IMG/VR virus record: IMGVR_UViG_3300025128_000238
Location: 1 to 28,325 of that record
Reading direction: 5' to 3' (one strand)
DNA length: 28,325 nt
Source of the DNA: a virus
A program made the position numbers and the translations under genes. Shown in pieces: positions 1-7,251 of the stretch (within the stretch, counting starts at the first letter, position 1; the number at the start of each line of letters is the position of its first letter). The notes beneath the pieces are model-generated. The model made no database searches. It saw nothing but the letters and a program-made list of their open reading frames with translations, and was not told the origin of the DNA.

Positions 1-74
1 GCAACAAGTATAAGTTAGATGGCACAACGTGGTCAGCTAATCCTGATTATGTAGAGCCTGAAGAAGAAGAGTAG
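1..74 (+). CDS. 3' end of an upstream virion gene (partial)
   Basis: Reading from base 3 gives an open frame of 23 codons that ends at TAG (72-74). The peptide begins NKYKLDGTTWSANPDYVEP and ends in a run of four glutamates. The coding frame runs in from outside the window, so the size and function of the protein are unknown. The acidic tail and the 8-nt gap to the next ATG (83) fit a tightly packed late operon. An AGGA between the two genes (73-76), overlapping this stop codon, serves as ribosome-binding site for the next gene. Position next to the fibre genes suggests a structural protein, but that is inference. Confidence 0.6.
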   Translation, partial: NKYKLDGTTWSANPDYVEPEEEE

Positions 75-82
75 GACTCAAC

Positions 83-1525
83 ATGCGTATCATTGGTAAC
101 GATCCAAGCGTACCAAGACAGACACACGAAGTCGCCAGTGGTACGTTGCCAAACGGCAAGCCTGTAGTTGTGAATGCAGATGGGACTGTGAGTGTTGTTA
201 GTGGGTCAAGTGCCTCTTTAGGTTCAGAGGCTGTTTTTGAAAGTGCGTCAGTCACTTATACAAATGCTACTTTTGATAGTAATTCAAATAAAGTAGTTGT
301 TGCTTATGGCGATAATGATAATTCTTTTTCTGGCACAGCGATTGTCGGTACAGTAAGTGGTTCATCAATTACTTTTGGAACTCCTGCTGTTTATAACTCT
401 GGAGAGTCGGCATGGACTTCTATCGCTTTTGACAGCAACTCAAATAAGGTTGTAATAGCGTATTCAGACGCAGGTAATTCTCAGTATGGAACCGCAATAG
501 TTGGAACGGTAAGCGGCACAAGTATTAGTTTTGGAACTGAGGTTGTTTTTAACAGTGCTACCTCAAGACGGATGGATATGGGTTTTGACACTAATTCTAA
601 CAAAATTGTAATAGCGTTTGCTGATGTTCCTGCTGGCGAAGATGGCACGGCAATTGTAGGAACAGTATCGGGAACCTCTATATCTTTTGGCAGTAAACAA
701 GCTTTTCATAGCTATCAAATTGAATATCCTGCGGTTGCTTTTGACAGTAATTCTAACAAAGTGGTTATCGCTTATTCTGCTTATGATGGTGGTGACAAGA
801 TGAGCGCAGTTGTAGGCACAGTATCTGGCACAAGTATTTCATTTGGAAGCACTGCTTCAATCTTATCGGGCACTTATGGCATACATAATGGTGCTACTTT
901 TGATAGTAACAGCAACAAAGTGGTAATTACTTTTAGGCATCAAGGCAGTTCTAGTCATGGCACGGCTGTAGTTGGTACGGTTAGTGGAACTTCTATATCT
1001 TTCGGAAGTGCCGTTGTTTTCAACGCTGCTACTACAAATTATCCTGCACCGCAATTTGATAGCAACTCTAATAAAGTTGTTGTTTCCTATTTAAACTCCG
1101 ACACAAACGTAGCGAGTATAGTTGCAGGAACAGTAAGTGGAACGTCTATAAGTTTTGGTAGTGCAACTGCTTTTAACACTGGAGTAACGAATTACATCAA
1201 AAACACTTTTGATAGTAATAGTAATAAAGTAGTCACGGTTTACAGAGATAACGGCAATTCAAATTACGGCACAGCAATCGTTTTTGCTCCAGACTCTACC
1301 ACCCTCACCTCAGAAAACTACATAGGCATATCTCGCAGCGGTGCAGCAGATACAAAGGGGGCTATTATAAATACGCAAGGTGCAATAGCCGACAACTTGT
1401 CTGGGTTGACCGCAGGGCAAAGCTACTACGTTCAAACGGATGGCACATTAGGCACAACGGCTGCTGATCCTAGCGTCTTTGCAGGGACGGCTGTATCGGC
1501 AACTAAACTTATCGTGAAAGGGTAA
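83..1525 (+). CDS. Tail fibre/spike protein with one seven-repeat (predicted beta-propeller) domain
   Basis: 480 aa. Residues 1-45 form a short N-terminal module containing ASGTLPNGKPVVVNADGTV, a style common in marine phage fibre proteins. Residues ~50-403 hold seven tandem repeats of about 51 aa, each with a core FDSNSNKVVIAY and an ending VGTVSGTSISFG. The C-terminal ~75 residues (LTSENYIGIS, then GQSYYVQTDGTL, ending in SATKLIVKG) are a non-repeated cap also familiar in marine phage tail proteins. Seven blade-sized, beta-rich repeats fit a seven-bladed propeller, a fold used for ligand binding, so a receptor-binding role is inferred. The start at 83 has AGGA six nt upstream. The next gene is a paralogue that begins 2 nt after this stop. 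No enzymatic motif was seen. Fibre assignment is likely; host ligand unknown. Confidence 0.7.
   Translation: MRIIGNDPSVPRQTHEVASGTLPNGKPVVVNADGTVSVVSGSSASLGSEAVFESASVTYTNATFDSNSNKVVVAYGDNDNSFSGTAIVGTVSGSSITFGTPAVYNSGESAWTSIAFDSNSNKVVIAYSDAGNSQYGTAIVGTVSGTSISFGTEVVFNSATSRRMDMGFDTNSNKIVIAFADVPAGEDGTAIVGTVSGTSISFGSKQAFHSYQIEYPAVAFDSNSNKVVIAYSAYDGGDKMSAVVGTVSGTSISFGSTASILSGTYGIHNGATFDSNSNKVVITFRHQGSSSHGTAVVGTVSGTSISFGSAVVFNAATTNYPAPQFDSNSNKVVVSYLNSDTNVASIVAGTVSGTSISFGSATAFNTGVTNYIKNTFDSNSNKVVTVYRDNGNSNYGTAIVFAPDSTTLTSENYIGISRSGAADTKGAIINTQGAIADNLSGLTAGQSYYVQTDGTLGTTAADPSVFAGTAVSATKLIVKG
230..1290 (+). repeat. Seven tandem ~153-bp coding repeats (propeller 1)
   Basis: Seven in-frame repeats encode about 51 aa each. 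The protein cores are nearly identical (FDSNSNK, VGTVSGTSISFG), while the DNA differs at most synonymous sites, with serine switching between AGY and TCN codons. The first repeat ends SGSSITFGTP instead of SGTSISFGS, a first-blade signature also seen at 2811-3864. The seventh repeat lacks the VSGTSISFG ending and runs into the C-terminal cap; in a propeller a strand from elsewhere would close the ring. Confidence 0.8.
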
Positions 1526-1527
1526 CT

Positions 1528-4062
1528 ATGTTAAGACGTATAGGGGCTGAAGAAGGTGGTGAGTTTAAAGCAGTAGCCAGTGGCACATTGCCAAACGGTA
1601 GGCCAGTGATTGTGAATGCTGATGGGACTGTGGCTGTTGTTGGTAGTGCTGCACAAGCCCAAACTATTGGAACGCCAACTGCATTTACTTCATCAACAAC
1701 CGTAACACAACAAGCACTTGTCCATGATTCAAGTAACAATAAATATGTGTTTGTATACTATAATGGAGACCCCTATCATGGTAAAGCTATAGTTGGGTCA
1801 GTTTCTGGTACTTCTATTACTTATGGAAGTGAAGCTACTTTTAATGCAGCGGCAACATATAATACTACTTCAGCAGCTTTTGATAGCACTAATAATAAAG
1901 TCGTAATTGTTTATGGTGATGTAGGGGATAGTGGCAAAGGTAAAGCTATAGTCGGAACTGTAGATGGAACAAGTATAACCTTTGGCTCTGCCGTAGAATT
2001 TGAAGCAGGAGAAGTAGAATATTTAGATATTGTTTATGATGCTAACGCAGGTAAAGTTCTTATTGTTTATGCTGATGTAGGTAATAGTAGGTATGGAACT
2101 GCTATAGTTGGTACGGTATCGGGTACAAGTATAAGTTTTGGAAGTCCTGTTGTTTATCTTAGTAATCGTAGTAGAGGACAAACTTTAACCTATGATTCAA
2201 ACGCTCAAAAATCATTATTAGTTTATAGAGATCAAAATAATACTGAACAAGGAAGAGCTAGAGTTGCAACAATATCTGGAACATCTGTAAGTTTTGGCAC
2301 TCAAGCAGATTTAGGTCTAGCAGCGTGGCCTCAGAGTTCTGCTTTTGACAGCACTAATAATAAAATTCTTGTTGCGTATAGATCTGAGGAAAGTGGTTCT
2401 GGGAATAGGGCAGAATTAAAAGTTGCAACAATATCTGGAACATCTGTAAGTTTTGGTAGTGCTACTATAGTACGCAGTAGCAACACTGGTAATCTTTCTG
2501 TTGCATACGACAGTGCAAATGAAGTTTTTGTTGTGCTTTATGGTGCTACCGCTGATCTTAAAACAGCAACTATTAGCGGTACAAATGTTACTTTAAGCAG
2601 TGAAATAAGCTATGATACAGCAGGGCAAGTTAATACCCCACCAGGACGAGGGGTTGTTTACAAAGATGGTGTGGGTTTTGTAATATTTACTCAAAAAAGT
2701 AGTGTTGGCACAGGAACTGTTTTTAGACCTGCGGGTAATTACTTAAACCTCACCTCCGAAAACTACATTGGTATGTCGAGGGGCGTGGCTGTTCCTAGTT
2801 CTGCGGGTACAAAATCAGTTTATGAATCGGCAAGTGCTCCAAACACAGCTATAGTTTACGACAGTAATAGCGACAAAATAGTTATTGCTTATCGTGATAA
2901 TGGAAACTCTAATTATGGTACGGCAGTAGTCGGTACAGTTAGTGGAAGTTCAATTACGTTTGGAACTCCTGTTATTTTTGATTCATCAGAAACCATTTCT
3001 ACATCTCTTGATACTGCATTTGATAGTACAAACAACAAAATTGTAGTTGCTTATAAGTCAAATGCTGCTGCGGGTAAAGCGGTGGTTGGAACAGTTTCAG
3101 GTACATCAATTTCGTTTGGTAGCGTTGTTCAATTTGATAGTGCTACCGTAGCATCTTATATTGCAGCAACCTTTGATAGTTCAAATGGAAAAGTTCTAAT
3201 ATGTTATGGAAAGTCAAATACTGGTAAAGCGGTGGTTGGTACAGTTAGTGGAACTTCAATTAGTTTTGGAAGTATTGCCCAATTTGAGTCTGGAGAAACC
3301 GTTAATATTAGCGCAGGATTTGATAGTTCTAACAACAAAGTTGTAATTGGCTATGTAGATTCAGGAAACAACACCTACGGCACCGCAGTTGTAGGTACAA
3401 TAAGTGGAACTTCAGTAACTTTCGGTACACCTGTGGTGTTTGAAACAGCTACTTGTGGAGAAACTTCTACAGTATTTGACTCTAACAATAATAAAGTTGT
3501 TATTAGTTACGTGGGTGGCAGTAACTACGGTAAAAGTATTGTCGGTACGGTTTCTGGAACGTCAATAAGTTTTGGTTCTGCGGCAACATTTAAAGCACAG
3601 ACTGTTAATTATGTTTCTTCAACTTTTGATTCAACAAAAGGTCAAGTCGTTTGTCTCTATAATGACTCATCTGGAAGCCCTTACAATACTCTATCAAAAT
3701 CAGGCACTGTATCTGGAACATCAATAAGTTTTGGTGGTGAGAGTGTAGTAACGGGACAGGCTTATTCATTTAAAGTGACTCACGATCCAGATAATGGGAT
3801 CAATGTTGCTGCTTTTCAAGACGCAGATAATAGTTATTACGGAACGGCTGTTGCTTTCAATAATGAAACAAGAGGCGAAGTGGCAGACGGTAGTCAAGCA
3901 TCAATAGATATTATTGGTTCTGTATCTGATAACCAAGGAAGCCTCACAGCAGGGCAACAATACTTTGTACAAACAGACGGAACTATAAGCACAACAGCGG
4001 ATAGCCCAAGTGTATTAGCAGGGACTGCCATCTCTGCAACTGAACTCGTAGTAAAAACGTAG
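1528..4062 (+). CDS. Double-propeller tail fibre/spike protein, paralogue of the preceding gene
   Basis: 844 aa. The same N-terminal module (ASGTLPNGRPVIVNADGTV) is followed by seven repeats (about residues 50-405), a shortened copy of the cap (LTSENYIGMSRG), seven more repeats (about 429-779), and the full C-terminal cap (SLTAGQQYFVQTDGTI ending SATELVVKT). It therefore equals the 480-aa neighbour with an extra propeller inserted between N-terminal module and propeller. The first seven repeats are more diverged (repeats 4-7 have lost much of the consensus) than the second seven, which resemble the upstream gene closely. Start at 1528 has AAAGGG (1517-1522) directly before it, overlapping the upstream stop region. 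Role inferred: receptor binding together with the 480-aa protein. Confidence 0.7.
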   Translation: MLRRIGAEEGGEFKAVASGTLPNGRPVIVNADGTVAVVGSAAQAQTIGTPTAFTSSTTVTQQALVHDSSNNKYVFVYYNGDPYHGKAIVGSVSGTSITYGSEATFNAAATYNTTSAAFDSTNNKVVIVYGDVGDSGKGKAIVGTVDGTSITFGSAVEFEAGEVEYLDIVYDANAGKVLIVYADVGNSRYGTAIVGTVSGTSISFGSPVVYLSNRSRGQTLTYDSNAQKSLLVYRDQNNTEQGRARVATISGTSVSFGTQADLGLAAWPQSSAFDSTNNKILVAYRSEESGSGNRAELKVATISGTSVSFGSATIVRSSNTGNLSVAYDSANEVFVVLYGATADLKTATISGTNVTLSSEISYDTAGQVNTPPGRGVVYKDGVGFVIFTQKSSVGTGTVFRPAGNYLNLTSENYIGMSRGVAVPSSAGTKSVYESASAPNTAIVYDSNSDKIVIAYRDNGNSNYGTAVVGTVSGSSITFGTPVIFDSSETISTSLDTAFDSTNNKIVVAYKSNAAAGKAVVGTVSGTSISFGSVVQFDSATVASYIAATFDSSNGKVLICYGKSNTGKAVVGTVSGTSISFGSIAQFESGETVNISAGFDSSNNKVVIGYVDSGNNTYGTAVVGTISGTSVTFGTPVVFETATCGETSTVFDSNNNKVVISYVGGSNYGKSIVGTVSGTSISFGSAATFKAQTVNYVSSTFDSTKGQVVCLYNDSSGSPYNTLSKSGTVSGTSISFGGESVVTGQAYSFKVTHDPDNGINVAAFQDADNSYYGTAVAFNNETRGEVADGSQASIDIIGSVSDNQGSLTAGQQYFVQTDGTISTTADSPSVLAGTAISATELVVKT
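1675..2742 (+). repeat. Seven tandem coding repeats (propeller 2, diverged)
   Basis: Seven in-frame repeats of roughly 47-53 aa. Repeats 1-3 keep the consensus FDSxNNKVVIVY and VGTVSGTSI. Repeats 4-6 change VGTVSG to VATISG or KTATISG, and repeat 7 ends without the consensus (TGTVFRPAG). It is bounded on the right by a truncated cap (NLTSENYIGMSRG). Confidence 0.75.
2811..3864 (+). repeat. Seven tandem coding repeats (propeller 3)
   Basis: Seven in-frame repeats of 49-53 aa close to the consensus of propeller 1. The first repeat carries VYESAS and SGSSITFGTP, matching the first repeat of propeller 1 (VFESAS, SGSSITFGTP). This indicates that the whole seven-blade unit was duplicated after its blades had become distinguishable. 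The last repeat lacks VSGTSISFG, as in propeller 1. Confidence 0.8.
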
Positions 4063-4069
4063 GTGACAA

Positions 4070-5989
4070 ATGCCACTACAAAAACTCCAGTTTCAACCAG
4101 GGATAAACAGGGAGACAACATCATATTCAAACGAGGGTGGTTGGTTTGACTGTGACAAAGTCAGGTTCAGACAAGGGTTTCCAGAAAAAATAGGTGGTTG
4201 GTCTAAGATTGGTTCTACTTCTTTTTTAGGAACATGTCGTGCGTTGCACCCATGGAGAACACTTAGTCTAGATGGATACTTAGGAGTAGGCACTCACCTC
4301 AAATACTATGCTGAGTATGGTCAAGGTTACTATGACATAACACCCATACGATCTACCACAAGTGCCGGAGATGTAACTTTTTCTGCATCAAACGGTTCTT
4401 CAACAATTACAGTGTCTGATCCAAGCCATGGTGCTGTTGTAAATGATTTTGTAACTTTTAGTGGTGCCGTTAGTTTAGGTGGGAACATAACTGCTGCTGT
4501 TTTAAACCAAGAGTATCAGATTGTCAGTGTAACAGATTCGTCTACCTATACTGTTCAAGCAAGAGCCGCAGGAACAACTAGCAGTATAACTGTGGACGGG
4601 CAATATTCTCCAACTCCAGTTGTAGCAAATTCATCGGACAGTGGGAATGGCGGCAGTTCGGTTGTTGGCACCTATCAGATAAATGTAGGATTAGATACCA
4701 GTGTGCTTGGTACAGGATGGGGTGCGGGATCGTGGGGTCGCGGAACTTGGAACTCAGCCGCATCCGTTGATTTAATTACAGATACACTGCGTGTGTGGAC
4801 ACATGATAACTTTGGTGAAAATTTACTTATGAACGTAATGAATGGTGGCATATATTACTGGCAACCATCTGGAGGTCTTTCAAACAACCGAGCAGTTGCA
4901 ATAAGTTCTCTTGCAGGTGCCAATCAAGCTCCAACCATTGCAACCAAAGTTATTGTGTCAGATGTAGACAGGCATGTAATAGCCTTTGGCTGCGATCCGG
5001 CAACAAACATAGGGACACAAGACCCGTTGTTAATACGTTTTTCAGATCAAGAAAACATTACAGATTGGAACTCAACAGCGGACAACAGTGCAGGTAGTTT
5101 AAGTATAGGATCAGGCTCTAAAATAGTAACGGCTATAGAGACAAGACAACAGATACTTGTTTTTACAGACATTTCTTTACATGCATTACAGTATGTTGGG
5201 CCTCCATTTACCTTTGGTATCAACATGATCTCGGATAACATTACAATACGGAGTCCTTCTTCTGTAGCTGCGGTACAAGATACAGTTTATTGGATGGGTA
5301 AAAGCGAGTTTTATATCTACAACGGTGGCGTTCAAACTCTTCCTTGCTCTGTAAAAGATTACGTGTTTTCTGACTTTAATTCTTCACAAGCGGAAAAATG
5401 TTTTGCTGCTGTAAACTCATCTTTTTCTGAGGTGTGGTGGTTCTACCCGTCATCTAGTTCTGACAACAATGATCGTTACGTTGTATATAACTATCTACAA
5501 AACGTTTGGTACTATGGCACAATGGTGCGAACTGCGTGGATAGATCGAGGCGTAGAAGAAAATCCAATAGCAGCGGGTAGAGATGGCTATTTGTATAACC
5601 ATGAGGTGGGTTTTGATGATGGCAGCACGACCCCTGCATCAGCTATAAGTGCGTTTATTGAATCAAGTCAGTTTGATCTTGGAGAGGGGGACAGCTTTTC
5701 TTTTGTCAGAAGGTTGATACCTGACCTTACATTCAGATCATCTACGGCTCTACCGCCAACTGCAAACTTTACGTTGAAAGCTAGAAACTTCCCTGGAGGA
5801 AACTACTTACAAACAAATGCTAAAGCTGTAGAAAGAACAGCGTCGGTTCCTGTGGAACAATTTACACAAGATGCACATGTACGCTTGAGAGGTAGATCAG
5901 TAGCGGTTAAGGTAGATAGTAGCACTACAGGTGTGGGTTGGAGGCTTGGTTCTCCTCGAATAGATATTCGCAGCGACGGAAGAAGGTAA
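4070..5989 (+). CDS. Probable tail/packaged-DNA stabilisation-type structural protein
   Basis: 639 aa. The N-terminus (FQPGINRETTSYSNEGGW, then DKVRFRQGFPEKIGGW) is a pattern I recognise from a conserved structural protein of many marine podovirus-like phages, which I place tentatively near P22 gp10-type stabilisation/tail-hub proteins. Residues ~100-180 are a Ser/Thr/Val-rich, beta-type insertion. The middle (about 240-480) has repeated Trp/Tyr-containing strands such as DNFGENLLMNVMNGGIYYW and WWFYPSSSSDNNDRYVVYNY, suggesting beta-propeller-like structure. No enzymatic motif or membrane segment was seen. The gene starts 7 nt after the fibre stop with TAGGTG as Shine-Dalgarno, the TAG being the fibre stop codon, and its own stop overlaps the next ATG (TAATG). 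Structural role fairly safe; the exact subunit is not. Confidence 0.6.
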   Translation: MPLQKLQFQPGINRETTSYSNEGGWFDCDKVRFRQGFPEKIGGWSKIGSTSFLGTCRALHPWRTLSLDGYLGVGTHLKYYAEYGQGYYDITPIRSTTSAGDVTFSASNGSSTITVSDPSHGAVVNDFVTFSGAVSLGGNITAAVLNQEYQIVSVTDSSTYTVQARAAGTTSSITVDGQYSPTPVVANSSDSGNGGSSVVGTYQINVGLDTSVLGTGWGAGSWGRGTWNSAASVDLITDTLRVWTHDNFGENLLMNVMNGGIYYWQPSGGLSNNRAVAISSLAGANQAPTIATKVIVSDVDRHVIAFGCDPATNIGTQDPLLIRFSDQENITDWNSTADNSAGSLSIGSGSKIVTAIETRQQILVFTDISLHALQYVGPPFTFGINMISDNITIRSPSSVAAVQDTVYWMGKSEFYIYNGGVQTLPCSVKDYVFSDFNSSQAEKCFAAVNSSFSEVWWFYPSSSSDNNDRYVVYNYLQNVWYYGTMVRTAWIDRGVEENPIAAGRDGYLYNHEVGFDDGSTTPASAISAFIESSQFDLGEGDSFSFVRRLIPDLTFRSSTALPPTANFTLKARNFPGGNYLQTNAKAVERTASVPVEQFTQDAHVRLRGRSVAVKVDSSTTGVGWRLGSPRIDIRSDGRR

Positions 5990-6285
5990 TGTCACGAAAC
6001 CTTGCAATACCATACTTTCCAAATGCTCCAAGAGAGTACAATCAACAGTATATAGCTGAAGTTGTACGTGCATTTTCAGTTTATGTTCAACAGGTACAAA
6101 ACCCCGGCGAGGGAAGAAATACATTCGGTGTATTTACAAACTTGCAAACAGACAATTTTGCTTTAGAAACTGGGGCTATCTTTAACCATGGCGGTTATGT
6201 TAAGATAACAGAAATAAATATACCACATGCTCGTGGATCAGCAGGGACTGGGGCTGTTGGTTCGGTAACAGTAACAACTACATAG
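5989..6285 (+). CDS. Small conserved virion-region protein
   Basis: 98 aa, beginning MSRNLAIPYFPNAPREYNQQ. I chose 5989 because the ATG overlaps the preceding stop (TAATG) and is preceded by AGAAGG; an in-frame ATG at 5938 would lie inside the upstream gene. An N-terminal helix-prone half (YIAEVVRAFSVYVQQVQNPGEG) precedes a beta-prone C-terminal half with Gly/Thr/Val (AGTGAVGSVTVTTT). Similar small proteins sit next to the FQPGINRETTSYSNEGG-type gene in marine phages I recall, so it is probably structural or an assembly factor. Function unknown. Confidence 0.6.
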   Translation: MSRNLAIPYFPNAPREYNQQYIAEVVRAFSVYVQQVQNPGEGRNTFGVFTNLQTDNFALETGAIFNHGGYVKITEINIPHARGSAGTGAVGSVTVTTT

Positions 6286-6292
6286 GTGCAAC

Positions 6293-6526
6293 ATGTCTGA
6301 CGAAACAGTAATTACAATGCCAGATGGTGGGCGATGGAGACCTGCTACATCTGTTGATACTATTCAGTGTCACAACTGCGATAACCTAGTAGATACACCA
6401 GAAGAAATAGCTTCGTATCCTGACGGCAAATGCCCAGATTGCGGTGAGTCTTGGACAGGCGATACCAAGAAACACACTGCGATTACAGTAACGATGCCTC
6501 AAGCCATGGACGGAGGCACCTTATGA
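6293..6526 (+). CDS. Zinc-ribbon small protein
   Basis: 77 aa. Two CxxC knuckles (C26-x2-C29 in QCHNCDN and C47-x2-C50 in KCPDCGESW), 17 residues apart, fit a single zinc ribbon that could bind DNA, RNA or protein. The ends are Thr/Met rich with no other domain. The gene starts 7 nt after the previous stop using TAGGTG, the TAG being that stop, and its TGA overlaps the next ATG (ATGA). A zinc ribbon within a virion operon could be a minor virion or assembly protein; the sequence does not show which. Confidence 0.65.
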   Translation: MSDETVITMPDGGRWRPATSVDTIQCHNCDNLVDTPEEIASYPDGKCPDCGESWTGDTKKHTAITVTMPQAMDGGTL

Positions 6527-6726
6527 TTCAGTTTCTTGCTCCCTTTTTAACGTCCTATCTTGCGCCAACTTTAGCGGCAAGTGCTACCCCCGCTGTTGCT
6601 GCTTTAGGTACTGCTCTTTCAAAACCAATTATTGGTTCTGCTTTGTCAACAGGGATAGCTTCGTTACTGTCAGGAGATGATGTAGGAGACGCTTTAAAAA
6701 ATGCTGCAATAGGAGGCGTAGGATGA
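6523..6726 (+). CDS. N-terminal part of a gene interrupted by in-frame TGA (hydrophobic, Ala/Gly-rich)
   Basis: 67 aa from the ATG that overlaps the zinc-ribbon stop (ATGA). The product is hydrophobic and small-residue rich (MIQFLAPFLTSYLAPTLAAS, then PAVAALGTALSKPIIGSALS), with one or two possible membrane-active helices. It stops at TGA 6724-6726 inside a glycine-rich stretch. The same frame continues without another stop through the next coding unit (6772-7248), and the 15 intervening codons read like ordinary protein (ALGLTGPTAEAGKKA). I infer that both pieces are one ancestral protein of about 241 residues, perhaps a small ejected virion protein. Whether the TGA is a mutation, a sequence error or a recoding site cannot be decided here. 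Confidence 0.6.
   Translation: MIQFLAPFLTSYLAPTLAASATPAVAALGTALSKPIIGSALSTGIASLLSGDDVGDALKNAAIGGVG
6724..6726 (+). other. In-frame TGA separating two halves of one reading frame
   Basis: The codons around it read GGA GGC GTA GGA TGA GCT TTA GGT. One base change (GGA or TGG to TGA) would join the flanking frames. Other genes in the window end with TGA (6526, 8925 and, on the minus strand, at 18614, 17808 and 15600), so TGA is not generally reassigned here. Confidence 0.7.
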
Positions 6727-6771
6727 GCTTTAGGTTTAACTGGTCCTACAGCAGAAGCAGGAAAAAAAGCC

Positions 6772-7248
6772 ATGACTGTTGGAACAGAGGTGGCAAAAGA
6801 TCAAGTACAAAAACAAGGTATTGGTTCTCTTCTAAGCGGTTTAACTGGAAAAGATGGGCTGTTATCTCCAGGTAATTTAATGTTGTTAAGCATGTTTGCA
6901 CCAAAGCCCAAGAACCCAGAGCGTAAACCATATCTTGGTGGAGGATACTATGGCCCCGGTGGTAGATACGTTCCAGCAAGTAGGGTTTTTGGGGCTGTTG
7001 AAGGGGGTCGCATAGAAGGTCCAGGGACTCCGACAAGTGATTCAATTCCTGCAATGATCTATCAAGATGGACAACCTGTACAAGAGGCTGCACTTTCTAC
7101 ACAAGAAGTAGTACTGTCACATAAAGATCTTGCGGCGATGGACCCTAACGGAGACTATGAACGTGCTTCTGAGATTATCGGCAACGCTAAGAATGGTGAC
7201 CGTGCTAAAGCAGCAGCTGAAATGTATTTAAAAATGCAAAGGGCATAA
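6772..7248 (+). CDS. C-terminal part of the TGA-interrupted virion-region protein
   Basis: 158 aa from ATG 6772, which has AGGA (6759-6762) nine nt upstream, so translation could restart here after the TGA at 6724. Residues 1-45 continue the helical Gly/Leu-rich character (GIGSLLSGLTGKDGLLSPGN). Residues ~48-75 are Gly/Tyr/Pro rich (YLGGGYYGPGGRYVPASR). The rest is soluble (EVVLSHKDLAAMDPNGDYER, ending AAAEMYLKMQRA). It lies between small structural genes and the large internal-protein genes, so a minor virion or ejection role is inferred. No known catalytic motif. Confidence 0.6.
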   Translation: MTVGTEVAKDQVQKQGIGSLLSGLTGKDGLLSPGNLMLLSMFAPKPKNPERKPYLGGGYYGPGGRYVPASRVFGAVEGGRIEGPGTPTSDSIPAMIYQDGQPVQEAALSTQEVVLSHKDLAAMDPNGDYERASEIIGNAKNGDRAKAAAEMYLKMQRA

Positions 7249-7251
7249 CAC

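Noticed and set aside
230-3864. The periodic ~153-bp pattern as a CRISPR array or DNA satellite
   Set aside because: The period is protein-level and in frame, DNA copies are poorly conserved, and there are no short identical repeats with unique spacers.
6724-6726. Genome-wide TGA reassignment (to Trp or Gly)
   Set aside because: Other genes clearly end in TGA with overlapping starts, and no other large gene has internal TGA.
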